From Parvibaculum sp963975745 (GTDB lineage: Bacteria > Pseudomonadota > Alphaproteobacteria > Parvibaculales > Parvibaculaceae): 64,000 nucleotides of DNA. Below are positions 51,504-62,601 of the stretch, piece after piece (positions within the stretch are counted from its first letter, which is position 1; every line of letters starts with the position of its first letter). Position numbers and translations under genes: made by a program. Location: the NCBI RefSeq assembly GCF_963975745.1, contig NZ_CAXBIB010000003.1, forward strand, positions 172,776 to 236,775, read 5' to 3'. The notes under the pieces were generated by a model, which was given only the letters and a program-made list of their open reading frames with translations, was not told the origin of the DNA and made no database searches.

Positions 51504-52670
51504 ATGGCTCAGCTCGGGGAAAAAGAGCCCGTACAAATGAACAAGGTCACGATGCTGCCCACCGAAGACCGGTCGGACGCGCGCCGCAGGCTCCATCTGC
51601 GCGACATCACCAATGAATTGCCCGAGGCCGCCGACACGGTCGGCGCCGAATTGCGCAATGCGCGTCTGCGCCGCGGCGAGGATCTGCGCACGGTCGCGCA
51701 GTCGCTGCGCATCAGCCGTGCCCAGCTCGAGGCGATCGAGGAGGGCCGCAGCGAGGATCTCCCCGCCCGCGCCTATGCGATCGGTTTCGTTCGTTCCTAT
51801 GCGGAATATCTCGGCCTCGACAGCCGCCATGTCGTCGAGCGCTACAAGGCCGAGCTTGATGCCGCAGCGGCGACGGCCGCCGATCTGAGTTTCCCCGATA
51901 CGGCCGAAGAACGGCGTCTGCCGCGCGGCACTTTCCTGATCGTCCTGCTGGTCATCGCATCCGGTGCCTATGGCGGCTGGCTGCTTTCGAAATCGACCGA
52001 CGAGATGATGAGCACCCGTGGGCCGGCCACGCTTGAGCCGCCTGCGGCCGCTGTTGCATCTTCCGCCGGCGCCGTTTCGCCGCGCGGCGACAGCGCCTCG
52101 GCCTCGACGCCGGCTGCCGGCGACGTGCCGGCGGTGCGGATGTCGGGCATCGCGCCGGCACCGTCTGCGAGTGCCGTTCTGGCGCCGCAAAGCGTCTATG
52201 AGCCGGCACCCTTCGCCAATGACGACATCGAGGCGGCGGCTGAAGACGCCGCAAACGAGGAAATGGCGCTGGCCGCGCTTTCCGAAGAGGTCTCGACCGA
52301 ATTGCCGCCTCTGCCCGAGGGTACGCCGTTCGGCGCCGAGAATGTCGATGGCCGCGTCGTCGTGCGCGCCCGGCGCAACGGCGCCTGGATCCGGGTCGAG
52401 GATGCTGCCGGTCAGGTATTGATCGAACGCGTGCTGCAGGCCGGCGACAGCTATCGCGCGCCCGCGCAGCCCGGCGTCATTCTGGTCGCCCGCGATGCCA
52501 GTGCCTTCGAAATCATGGTCGATGGCCAGTCGCTCGGTCTTGCCGGCCCGCCCACCCTGGTCCTGACCGGCAAGTCGCTCTTTGCCGCCGATCTGCTGGC
52601 GGCGATGCCGAAGCCGGCGGTGGTCGATGCCCTGCCGGGTGACGCCGCGGCCGAAACGGCGGTCGAATAG
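51504..52670 (+). CDS. RodZ-like HTH/DUF4115 membrane protein
   Basis: A 388-residue protein with an N-terminal Cro-type HTH (~45-110; VGAELRNARLRRGEDLRTVAQSLRISRAQLEAIEEG), one transmembrane helix (~141-160), an Ala/Pro-rich linker and a C-terminal DUF4115 beta domain (ARRNGAWIRVEDAAGQVLIERVLQAGDSYR). RodZ links MreB to the envelope and sets cell shape; this one may act similarly. The start 51504 has weak purine upstream; 51537 is an alternative. It precedes ispG as in many alphaproteobacteria. Confidence 0.85.
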   Translation: MAQLGEKEPVQMNKVTMLPTEDRSDARRRLHLRDITNELPEAADTVGAELRNARLRRGEDLRTVAQSLRISRAQLEAIEEGRSEDLPARAYAIGFVRSYAEYLGLDSRHVVERYKAELDAAAATAADLSFPDTAEERRLPRGTFLIVLLVIASGAYGGWLLSKSTDEMMSTRGPATLEPPAAAVASSAGAVSPRGDSASASTPAAGDVPAVRMSGIAPAPSASAVLAPQSVYEPAPFANDDIEAAAEDAANEEMALAALSEEVSTELPPLPEGTPFGAENVDGRVVVRARRNGAWIRVEDAAGQVLIERVLQAGDSYRAPAQPGVILVARDASAFEIMVDGQSLGLAGPPTLVLTGKSLFAADLLAAMPKPAVVDALPGDAAAETAVE

Positions 52671-52780
52671 GCCGTTTTCGCGGAATTGCCGCAATTCTGA
52701 TATGAAATGCCCCGATGGGCAGGGCAGGCCGCCTTGCGCGTGCCTGCAGTAGCGTCCAGCAGACGGACGGAAGTGAAGCC

Positions 52781-53926
52781 ATGAGCAGCATCAGACCCTG
52801 GCGCGACATTGCGCGTCGCAAGAGCCGGCAGATCCATGTGGGGTCGGTGCCGGTCGGCGGCGACGCGCCGATCACCGTCCAGACCATGACCAACACGCTG
52901 ACCTCGGATGCGAAGGCGACGATCGAGCAGATTCGCCGGATCGAGGAGGCGGGCTGCGACATCGTGCGGGTCTCCTGTCCCGATGAGGCCTCGACCGCGG
53001 CGCTCGGCGAGATCGTCCGCGCCGCCCGGATTCCGATTGTCGCCGACATCCATTTCCACTACCGCCGTGCCATCGAGGCGGCAGAAGCGGGTGCGGCCTG
53101 TCTGCGGATCAATCCCGGCAATATCGGCTCGGAAGCCCGGGTGCGCGACGTCATCCAGGCGGCCAAGGATCATGGCTGCTCGATGCGCATCGGCGTCAAT
53201 GCCGGCTCGCTCGAACGCGATCTTCTCGAAAAATACGGCGAGCCCTGCCCCGAGGCCATGGTCGAGAGCGCGCTCGATCATGCGCGCATCCTGCAGGATC
53301 ACGATTTCCACGAATTCAAGATCAGCGTGAAGGCCTCCGATCCCTTTCTGACCGTTGCTGCCTATCAGCAACTCGCCGAGGCCATCGATTGTCCGCTCCA
53401 TATCGGCGTCACCGAGGCCGGCGGGTTGATGACCGGCACGATCAAGTCCTCGATCGGTCTCGGCATGCTGCTCTGGGGCGGTATCGGCGACACGATCCGG
53501 GTTTCGCTCTCGGCCGATCCGGTCGAGGAGGTCAAGGTCGGCTTCGACATTCTGAAGTCGCTGGGTCTGCGTCATCGCGGCGTCACCATCATATCCTGCC
53601 CTTCCTGTGCGCGGCAGGGTTTCGACGTCATCGGCACGGTCCGGATTCTCGAAGAACGTCTCGCCCATATCGCGACGCCGATGACGCTTTCGGTGATCGG
53701 CTGCGTCGTCAACGGCCCGGGCGAAGCGACACAGACCGATATCGGCTTCACCGGCGGCGGCGCGGGTGCCGGCATGGTCTATCTTGCCGGCGTCACCGAT
53801 CACAAGATCCGCAACGACGAGATCGTCGAACATCTGGTCGGCCTGGTGGAAGCCAAGGCCCTGGAAATCGAACATGCGCGCGCCGCCGAAGAGGCGGCCG
53901 AACCGCGCGCGCTGGCGGGCGATTAG
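52781..53926 (+). CDS. ispG: 4-hydroxy-3-methylbut-2-enyl diphosphate synthase
   Basis: A 381-residue IspG, the 4Fe-4S enzyme that converts MEcPP to HMBPP in the non-mevalonate isoprenoid pathway. The cluster ligands are Cys273 and Cys276 in CPSC and Cys308 in CVVNGPGE, with the substrate region IPIVADIHFHYRRAIEA. RBS GGAAGTGAAG precedes MSSIRPWRD. It lies between the RodZ-like gene and prfA and its product feeds the ubiquinone and bactoprenol chains. Confidence 0.96.
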   Translation: MSSIRPWRDIARRKSRQIHVGSVPVGGDAPITVQTMTNTLTSDAKATIEQIRRIEEAGCDIVRVSCPDEASTAALGEIVRAARIPIVADIHFHYRRAIEAAEAGAACLRINPGNIGSEARVRDVIQAAKDHGCSMRIGVNAGSLERDLLEKYGEPCPEAMVESALDHARILQDHDFHEFKISVKASDPFLTVAAYQQLAEAIDCPLHIGVTEAGGLMTGTIKSSIGLGMLLWGGIGDTIRVSLSADPVEEVKVGFDILKSLGLRHRGVTIISCPSCARQGFDVIGTVRILEERLAHIATPMTLSVIGCVVNGPGEATQTDIGFTGGGAGAGMVYLAGVTDHKIRNDEIVEHLVGLVEAKALEIEHARAAEEAAEPRALAGD

Positions 53927-53980
53927 CGAGGCCGGTTTCCGCGTCTTCCGCCGTTTTCAATCGCCAGCTTCCGGTCCGCC

Positions 53981-55048
53981 ATGATTCCCGAAGAAAAACT
54001 CCAGAGCGTCATTGCCCGTTTCGAGGCCGTGCAGTCCGAAATGAATGCCGATGTGCCGCGCGAGCGCTATGTGGCGCTGTCGAAGGAATTTTCGGAACTG
54101 GCGCCGATCGCGGCCGCGATCGGCAAGCTCAATGCCGCCCAGCGCGAATATGAAGACGCCGAGGCGTTGTTGCGCGTGCGCGACATGGCCGAGATGGCGC
54201 GCGAGGAAATCGTCCGCCTCAACGAGGAATTGCCGCGCCTCGAACACGAACTGGAGTTGATGCTGCTGCCGAAGGATGCGGCCGACGAGCGCAATGTCAT
54301 TCTGGAAGTGCGCGCGGGCACCGGTGGCGACGAGGCGGCGCTTTTTGCCGGCGATCTCTTCCGCATGTATGAGCGTTATGCGTCGCTGCAGGGCTGGAAG
54401 GTCGAGATCATCTCGGCGTCCGAAGGCGAAATGGGCGGCTACAAGGAAATCATCGCCGGCATTTCGGGGCGCGGTGTCTATGCGAAGCTGAAATTCGAAT
54501 CGGGCGTCCATCGGGTCCAGCGCGTGCCGGTCACCGAGGGCGGCGGGCGCATCCACACATCGGCCGCCACGGTTGCGGTGCTGCCCGAGGCCGAGGAGGT
54601 CGATGTCGAGATCGACGAGAAGGATCTCCGCATCGACGTCTTCCGTGCATCGGGTGCCGGCGGCCAGCATGTCAACAAGACCGAAAGCGCCGTGCGCATC
54701 ACCCATATCCCGACCGGCATCGTCGTCGCGCAGCAGGACGAGAAATCCCAGCACAAGAACAAGGCGCGCGCGATGCAGATCCTGCGGGCCCGCATCTACG
54801 ATGCCGAGCGCGAGCGCATGGATCGCGAACGCGCCGCCCAGCGCAAGGGCCAGGTCGGCTCGGGCGATCGCTCGGAGCGCATCCGTACCTACAATTTTCC
54901 GCAGAGCCGCGTCACCGATCACCGCATCAATCTGACGCTGCACAAGCTCGACCAGATCGTTGCGGGCGACGCGCTCGACGAACTGATCTCGGCGCTGGTT
55001 GCCGAGGATCAGGCGGCGCGTCTGGCGGCGCTGGGTGACGAGGCGTGA
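53981..55048 (+). CDS. prfA: Peptide chain release factor 1
   Basis: A 355-residue RF1 reading UAA/UAG. It has the class-I codon tripeptide PVT in RVPVTEGGGRIHTSAATVAV and the hydrolysis motif GGQ at 227-229 in GAGGQHVNKTES. The start follows ispG by 54 bp. It overlaps prmC by 4 bp, so release factor and its methylase are co-translated. Confidence 0.97.
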   Translation: MIPEEKLQSVIARFEAVQSEMNADVPRERYVALSKEFSELAPIAAAIGKLNAAQREYEDAEALLRVRDMAEMAREEIVRLNEELPRLEHELELMLLPKDAADERNVILEVRAGTGGDEAALFAGDLFRMYERYASLQGWKVEIISASEGEMGGYKEIIAGISGRGVYAKLKFESGVHRVQRVPVTEGGGRIHTSAATVAVLPEAEEVDVEIDEKDLRIDVFRASGAGGQHVNKTESAVRITHIPTGIVVAQQDEKSQHKNKARAMQILRARIYDAERERMDRERAAQRKGQVGSGDRSERIRTYNFPQSRVTDHRINLTLHKLDQIVAGDALDELISALVAEDQAARLAALGDEA

Positions 55049-55911
55049 ACACGCGCGACCATGCCGCGCGCATGCTGGGCTGGCGGCTGCGTCAGGCCGG
55101 TCTTGCCACGCCCGAACTCGATGCCCGCCTGCTGGTGCGCGGGGTGACGGGCGCCAGCGAGATCGAGATGATCCGCGAGCCCGGCGCCTTCATCACCGAA
55201 GCGGAGGAGGCGCTGCTCGCCGATCATGAGCGGCGCCGTCTCGCCGGCGAACCGGTGTCGCGCATTCTGGGCACGCGCGAATTCTGGGGCCTCGATTTCG
55301 CGGTGACGCCTGCCGTACTCGATCCACGCCCCGACAGCGAAACGCTGGTGGCGGCTGCGCTCGACCTGTTGCGCGGCCATGAGGCGCCCCGCATCCTCGA
55401 TCTCGGCACCGGGTCGGGTTGTCTGCTGCTGGCCGTTCTCCATGAACGCGCCGATGCGCGCGGCCTCGGGATCGACATTTCGCCGGCGGCGCTGGAAGTC
55501 GCGCAAGCCAATGCGTCGCGCCTCGGACTCGCCGGCCGCGCCAGCTTCATGGCGGGCGACTGGACGGCCGGTATCGAAGGCCCCTTCGATCTGGCGATGT
55601 CCAATCCGCCCTATATCGCCAGCGACGACATTGCCGCACTCGAGCGCGACGTCCGCGATCACGATCCACGCCTGGCGCTTGACGGCGGTGCCGACGGGCT
55701 CGACGCCTATCGTGTGCTGGCGCGCGCTCTACCGGTGGTGCTGGCGCCGTCCGGCCATGCGGTTATCGAACTTGGTGCCGGTCAGGCGGCGGCGGTGGCG
55801 GGCCTCTTTGCAGCGGCCGGATTCGGCGCGACACGCCTGGTTGCGGACCTTGCCGGCGTTCCGCGCGTCCTTGTCGCAGGGAAGAAGCACGAAAATCGGC
55901 AGAATGACTGA
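55045..55911 (+). CDS. prmC: Release factor glutamine methyltransferase
   Basis: A 288-residue PrmC that methylates the Gln of the GGQ motif in RF1/RF2. The N-terminal helical domain begins NTRDHAARMLGWRLRQAGL; the SAM domain has LDLGTGSGCLLLA and the catalytic NPPY in MSNPPYIASDD. The start is a GTG overlapping the prfA stop as GTGA. Confidence 0.96.
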   Translation: MNTRDHAARMLGWRLRQAGLATPELDARLLVRGVTGASEIEMIREPGAFITEAEEALLADHERRRLAGEPVSRILGTREFWGLDFAVTPAVLDPRPDSETLVAAALDLLRGHEAPRILDLGTGSGCLLLAVLHERADARGLGIDISPAALEVAQANASRLGLAGRASFMAGDWTAGIEGPFDLAMSNPPYIASDDIAALERDVRDHDPRLALDGGADGLDAYRVLARALPVVLAPSGHAVIELGAGQAAAVAGLFAAAGFGATRLVADLAGVPRVLVAGKKHENRQND

Positions 55912-56348
55912 ATATTTCCGGAAAGATCGCGGAAAAAATCGTTTGGAGTTCGGCGCCGCAGCGGCTAGGTTTCCTGCAGGGAAAATGGACCGGGCCGAAA
56001 ACGCCGCGCTCCTCGAACCCCCTCCTCCGACATGAAGATCGTCTTCCGAGAAGAGGGATGCGCCCGGGACGGGAGTTCCGTCAGCCGGGCAGGGTTCCGA
56101 GGCGCTTGATGCGACCCCGGACAAGGCAATTGCCCGCATGTATCCGTCAAGGCTCAGGGGCTGGGCGAGGATACGGGGCCAGAACTTCTTAGCATCCAGA
56201 CGGGCCGCGCCGGCAAGGCCGGAAGCCTGTGTGTGCTGGGGAAGTCCGCTCTGACAGGCGCGGGATTCGCAAGGCGGATCGCGGCCGGAGCGGCGGATGA
56301 GGCTTTGAACGAGATTCCGACGTAACAAGTAGCGAGAAATCAGATCAT
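55912..56348. other. 437-bp gap upstream of the DUF4167 gene with strong stem-loops
   Basis: This is the longest leader in the plus-strand block. A nested stem at 56062-56090 (GCCCGG, GACGG, loop GAGTT, CCGTC, AG bulge, CCGGGC) is the best structure. There is no recognised RNA family and the only open frames lack ribosome binding sites and typical codon use. It probably contains the promoter and a structured 5' leader of the DUF4167 gene. Confidence 0.5.
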
Positions 56349-56996
56349 ATGAGGCAAGGGCAAAACAACGCCAAGCGCTCGCGCGGACGTAGCGGACGCA
56401 GGCCGCAGCACTCGACCAATCGCGCCTATGACAGCAACGGGCCGGACGTCAAGATTCGCGGCAACGCAGCGCATGTCTGCGAGAAGTACCAGCAACTGGC
56501 ACGCGATGCGATCTCGGCGGGCGACCGGGTGATGGCCGAAAACTACTTTCAGCACGCAGAGCATTATTACCGGCTTCTGATGGCCTCCCAGACCGGCCAG
56601 GAAGGCCAGGCCCGTCCGCAGAGCAATCTTGCCTATCGTCCGCCGGAGGACGAGGAGGAAGAGACCGATTTCACGGCCGACAATCAGGCCCAGCCGCGCC
56701 ACCCCGGCCAGCCCTGGCACCAGCAGGGCGGTAACGCTCAGGGCGGTAGCCAGGTCAATGGTGGCCAGCGTCAGGACGACGAGGACGAAGGTGAGGATGA
56801 CGACCGTCAGCCGAACCAGCAGGCCGCGCAGCCGCAGGGCGAGCAGGGCGAAGGCCAGCCGCGCCGCCGTTCGGGCCGCCGCCGCCGTCCGCGTGGCGAG
56901 GGGCAGGGCGAACAGCGCCGCGCCGAAGGTGGCGAGGGCGACGCGCCCCGCACCGAGGCACCGGCCTCGACGCCCGAGGTCACGCCGGGCGACTGA
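56349..56996 (+). CDS. DUF4167 protein, basic and low-complexity
   Basis: A 215-residue DUF4167 protein. The N-terminal ~75 residues are the conserved domain (GQNNAKRSRGRSGRRP, AHVCEKYQQLARDAISAGDRVMAENYFQHAEHYYR), followed by an acidic/Gln/Arg-rich disordered tail ending in RRRSGRRRRPRGEG-type repeats. The family is alphaproteobacterial and thought to bind nucleic acid; its role is unknown. It lies at the end of the prfA-prmC block and converges on the MOSC gene. Confidence 0.9.
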   Translation: MRQGQNNAKRSRGRSGRRPQHSTNRAYDSNGPDVKIRGNAAHVCEKYQQLARDAISAGDRVMAENYFQHAEHYYRLLMASQTGQEGQARPQSNLAYRPPEDEEEETDFTADNQAQPRHPGQPWHQQGGNAQGGSQVNGGQRQDDEDEGEDDDRQPNQQAAQPQGEQGEGQPRRRSGRRRRPRGEGQGEQRRAEGGEGDAPRTEAPASTPEVTPGD

Positions 56997-57019
56997 GGTC
57001 GCGCCGGCCGGCAGGCCGC

Positions 57020-57787
57020 TTATCCTTCGAGAACGAGTTTGTCGCCGGGCCTGATCGTGCCCGGCGATTTTACATGGGCATAGAGCCCGAGATCGGCATG
57101 GTTCCAGTGGCGCAGCAGCGTCGCCGGAATGTCCATGTCGCGGATGCCGCTCGCCGGATCGACATTGGTCGCCGCGCAGCGCACCGTCCGGTGAACGCCT
57201 TCCAGCGTTGCACCGCCCAGCTTGAAGCGCCGCCCCACCCAGTCGTGATCCTCGAAGGGCTCGAGCCCCTCCACATAGACATTGGCGCGGAAGCGCAGCG
57301 GGTTGACATGCTTGCCGATCTTTTCCTCCAGCGCGCGCACCGAGCCCATGTTGATGATCGAGACCAATTTGGCCGGGGCGTCGGAATGCGAGAATCCGGG
57401 TGCATGGACGAGGCGGGGATCGCCCCTGAGTTCGTCCTTCATGTAGCCGCCTATGAAGCGTTCCAGCGCGGCGCGGCCCTCATCCGTCATCAGGTTGGCC
57501 GTCAGCACGGTTTCGCCGTCCTGCACCACCGCAAGCGTTGTCGTCGCATCGTCGAAACGGGTCTTCAGCCGGGCGAGGCGTTCGTCGCGCATCAGCATCA
57601 GGAACCTGATCTTCGGAAAATGTTTCGGCGCCCGGGCGTCGAATTCGTGCTTGCCGTTCTCGATGGCAAAGGCGCGGTCCCAGGGAAAGGTCTCGCCCTT
57701 TTCGAGCGTCACCGCCGCCAGCGCCTCGGGCGACAGGCCCTTGACCGGGTAGCGGTAGAGGCCGACGATTGTGGCGCTGTCTCGCAT
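57020..57787 (-). CDS. MOSC-domain protein
   Basis: A 255-residue protein with a MOSC_N beta-barrel (IVGLYRYPVKGLSPE, GETFPWDRAFAIENG) and a C-terminal MOSC domain (NPLRFRANVYVEGLEPFEDHDWVG, and the catalytic-type RTVRCAATNVDPASG with a cysteine). MOSC proteins bind molybdenum cofactor or transfer sulfur; mARC-like reductases are the best studied. The ATG at 57787 has a purine run upstream; a TTG 20 codons earlier is less likely. Divergent from clpB with a 200-bp gap. Confidence 0.88.
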   Translation of the reverse strand: MRDSATIVGLYRYPVKGLSPEALAAVTLEKGETFPWDRAFAIENGKHEFDARAPKHFPKIRFLMLMRDERLARLKTRFDDATTTLAVVQDGETVLTANLMTDEGRAALERFIGGYMKDELRGDPRLVHAPGFSHSDAPAKLVSIINMGSVRALEEKIGKHVNPLRFRANVYVEGLEPFEDHDWVGRRFKLGGATLEGVHRTVRCAATNVDPASGIRDMDIPATLLRHWNHADLGLYAHVKSPGTIRPGDKLVLEG

Positions 57788-57865
57788 GCCGTCCCGTCCT
57801 GTCCTTGCGATGCCGGTCTTCACGATTTCGGCAGGTTTCTGCGACAAACTGGCAGCAGACTGCCT

Positions 57866-57897
57866 CTTGTGTGACCGATAAGCAACACCAATATCCG
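57866..57897 (+). promoter_or_regulatory. Candidate RpoH (heat-shock) promoter of clpB
   Basis: CTTG (57866-57869) and CCAATATCCG (57888-57897) are 18 bp apart. The pair resembles the alphaproteobacterial RpoH form (CTTG, then CYTATNTNNG), with one mismatch in the -10. It lies 90 bp before the clpB start. Heat-shock control of clpB is the norm. Confidence 0.5.
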
Positions 57898-57987
57898 TAC
57901 AGGGCCGGTGCCTCTTGAGGGCCGGACCGGAATTCGGATAAGGCGCTCGGGGGGCTTGGCTCCGGGGCGTGCTTGAAAGGAAGACAC

Positions 57988-60615
<2,628 letters not shown>

Positions 60616-60639
60616 GGGCGGCACCGCCATCCGCAAACG

Positions 60640-60668
60640 AAAGGCCGCCGGACAACCGGCGGCCTTTT
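60640..60668. terminator. Bidirectional terminator after clpB
   Basis: GGCCGCCGG (60643-60651) pairs with CCGGCGGCC (60656-60664) around ACAA, with TTTT on the plus strand and, on the minus strand, TTTCGTTT after the stem. It ends the clpB transcript and can end a minus-strand transcript coming from the right. Confidence 0.85.
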
Positions 60669-60729
60669 CGATTCGGGCGGGGACGAGGGGGCGGGGACAA
60701 GTTTTCTGCATCCGCTGGCGCGAACGTTA

Positions 60730-60766
60730 TCCCCGGTACCCCGGGGACAAGTGGCGTCCAGACGCC
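60730..60766 (-). ncRNA. Candidate small RNA core: two hairpins upstream of a terminator
   Basis: Read on the minus strand, the stretch has GGCGTC-TG-GACGCC (60766-60753) and TCCCCGG-GGTA-CCGGGGA (60747-60730, a 7-bp stem with a GNRA-like loop), C-rich unpaired stretches, and ends at the terminator near 60640. With a Pho-box-like element upstream at 60838-60865 this could be a ~190-nt RNA. No RNA family is recognised and no -10 is convincing. Confidence 0.35.
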
Positions 60767-60837
60767 GGCGCTGTGCATGCGAACGTGCTGAATCCGGTGC
60801 CGAGATCGTCTCCGGCAAAGGTGCGGGACGGGTTTGA

Positions 60838-60865
60838 TGACAGTTTTATGACAGTTCCGTGACAG
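60838..60865 (-). promoter_or_regulatory. Pho-box-like triple CTGTCA repeat
   Basis: Three TGACAG words on the plus strand (60838, 60849, 60860) are spaced exactly 11 bp; on the minus strand they read CTGTCA direct repeats, and the inner two form CTGTCATAAAACTGTCA, which matches the PhoB box. The box would point left, toward the clpB terminator. A single reversed half-site is at 60890-60895. Confidence 0.6.
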
Positions 60866-60957
60866 AGGGGGGGTCTGCTGCCGATTCCGCTGTCAAAAAC
60901 GGGGATAAGTCGCGCCGCCGGACGCCGCCCGGCTTTCATCCGTATCCGGACGGATGC

Positions 60958-62601
60958 TCAGTTGGCGCTGTCGGAATCCGTGCCGGCCTGTGCCACGCGG
61001 GTCATGGTCGGCGCTTCGGCCATCTGCGTCGCCATGACGTCGCGCTGGGCCTTGAAAGCCGCCAGTTGCGGGCCTTCGAGCTTGCGCCCGGTCGGCACCT
61101 TCAACGCCAGCGGGTTCATCTTCTTGCCGTTCACATGCACTTCGTAATGAAGATGCGGACCGGTGGAGCGCCCTGTCGTGCCGACATAGCCGATCACCTG
61201 ACCCTGTCGCACGCGCGTACCGGCGCGAATGCCGCGGGCAAAGCCGTTGAGATGCGCGTAAGCGGTTTCATAGCCATTGGCATGACGGATCGCGATGTAG
61301 TTGCCGTAGCTGCCGAAGCGATTGGCGCGCTTGATCGTGCCGTCGCCGGCCGCATAGATCGGCGTGCCTGTCGGCGCCGCGAAATCGACGCCGCCATGCA
61401 GGCGCGAATAGCCGAGGATCGGATGCTTGCGCATGCCGAAGCCCGAGGAAAGACGTGCCCCGTCGACGGGCGTCTTCATCAGGAATTTCTTCATGCTCTG
61501 GCCGTTCTCGTCGAAATAGTCCCAGACGCCATCGCCCGGGTCGAAGCGCCAGAGCTTGTGCGTGCGGCCGCCGACCGAGAGCGAGGCATACAGCACATCG
61601 CCTTCCTTCACCGCATTGTTGTTCTCGTCGAACTTGCGGCTGAAATAGACGTCGAACTTGTCGCCCGGCTGGATTTCACGCTGGAAATCGACGCTGTAGG
61701 AATACATGCGGATCATCTCGACGATGATCTGTGGCGGCACGCCGGCGCGTTCGCCGTCGAGGAAGAGCGAGTTCTCGATGGTGCCGGCGGCGCGGACATA
61801 GCCCTCGGTGAATTCGCGCATCAGTTCGCGCCCGTTGAAGCTGCCATCGGCTTCGCGCGTCACCTCGATGGCGCGTTCAATGTCGGGCTGCAACGAGATC
61901 GCGGTCAGGTATCGCGCGGGCGTTTCGCCGTCGAGGGCCTCGCCGCCTTCCGGCAGTTCCATGAAGCTCAGCGAGATTTCCTGGCCGGCGCGCAGCTTGC
62001 GCGGGCTGTAATGGGCGCTCATCGCGGCCACCGCATGATAGGCGTCGATGCGGTCGGCGCCGGCCTTGGCCAGCACTTCCGTCAGCGTTTCGCCGCTGGC
62101 CAGCGCCACCTTGACCTCGACTTCGCGCGGTTCGGCGGCGGCGGCGTCAATCTCGGTGTTCGTCAGGTCGGCCATGGCGTCGTCGGCCATGTCGCCGGTG
62201 AACATGCCGGGGTCGGCCAGAGATGCCGTGTGGAAATCATCCGTGGGCTGAATGGCGACGATCGCGCGCGGCTCGTCCGCTGCGTCCGGCCGCAGGTCGA
62301 GCGCCAGTACGCGCGGTGCGCGGTCGGCCGTCAGCGAGGCGCTGGCCACACCTTCATACGGTGCCACGAGCGTTGCCATGCCGATACCCACCAGACCCAG
62401 CGACAAGGCGCCGAGCGCGCCCGAGGCAGCGATCCAGCGCGACTGGCCCAGCGCCAGACGGCTGACGGAGGCGTAGAATTTCAAGGAAATGCGTGTGTTG
62501 CGACGCGCGCGGTGCCAGAGAGACGAAGCAGCGGGCGCAGCTTCGATACTGGCGGCGCCGCTGTTCAGCTCGTCTTTTGTCTGGATCCCCGTATCGTACA
62601 A
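60958..62601 (-). CDS. M23-family (LytM) endopeptidase, membrane-anchored
   Basis: A 547-residue envelope peptidase. One transmembrane helix (~57-80; IAASGALGALSLGLVGIGM) anchors it, followed by an alanine-rich periplasmic stem and the C-terminal M23 domain with GFGMRKHPILGYSRLHGGVDFAAP (zinc His/Asp) and GPHLHYEVHVNG (HxH). All metal ligands are present, so it should cut peptidoglycan cross-bridges. The start is a TTG with GGGGGA eight bases upstream. It transcribes away from the rRNA promoter region and toward clpB. Confidence 0.85.
   Translation of the reverse strand: MYDTGIQTKDELNSGAASIEAAPAASSLWHRARRNTRISLKFYASVSRLALGQSRWIAASGALGALSLGLVGIGMATLVAPYEGVASASLTADRAPRVLALDLRPDAADEPRAIVAIQPTDDFHTASLADPGMFTGDMADDAMADLTNTEIDAAAAEPREVEVKVALASGETLTEVLAKAGADRIDAYHAVAAMSAHYSPRKLRAGQEISLSFMELPEGGEALDGETPARYLTAISLQPDIERAIEVTREADGSFNGRELMREFTEGYVRAAGTIENSLFLDGERAGVPPQIIVEMIRMYSYSVDFQREIQPGDKFDVYFSRKFDENNNAVKEGDVLYASLSVGGRTHKLWRFDPGDGVWDYFDENGQSMKKFLMKTPVDGARLSSGFGMRKHPILGYSRLHGGVDFAAPTGTPIYAAGDGTIKRANRFGSYGNYIAIRHANGYETAYAHLNGFARGIRAGTRVRQGQVIGYVGTTGRSTGPHLHYEVHVNGKKMNPLALKVPTGRKLEGPQLAAFKAQRDVMATQMAEAPTMTRVAQAGTDSDSAN

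Larger units (their letters stand above)
60693..60910. repeat. Four GGGGAYAA motifs in the clpB/M23 gap
   Basis: GGGGACAAGT occurs at 60693-60702 and 60743-60752, GGGGATAAGT at 60901-60910 and the reverse complement TTATCCCC at 60727-60734. The TTATCCCC/GGGGATAA form is close to the DnaA box (TTATCCACA). Spacing is irregular. Confidence 0.6.
60616..60957. other. 342-bp convergent gap between clpB and M23 peptidase
   Basis: This gap has a bidirectional terminator (60641-60668), four GGGGAYAA-type motifs, two tight hairpins and a triple CTGTCA repeat. Both flanking genes end here, so none of these is needed as a gene promoter. See the separate entries and findings. Confidence 0.7.

Noticed and set aside
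55729..56328. Minus-strand open frame across the prmC 3' end and the DUF4167 leader
   Set aside because: No ribosome binding site, odd composition and no family; it overlaps prmC antisense.
57913..57945. Second CTTGAG-based heat-shock promoter before clpB
   Set aside because: No CYTATNT-like -10 at a suitable distance.
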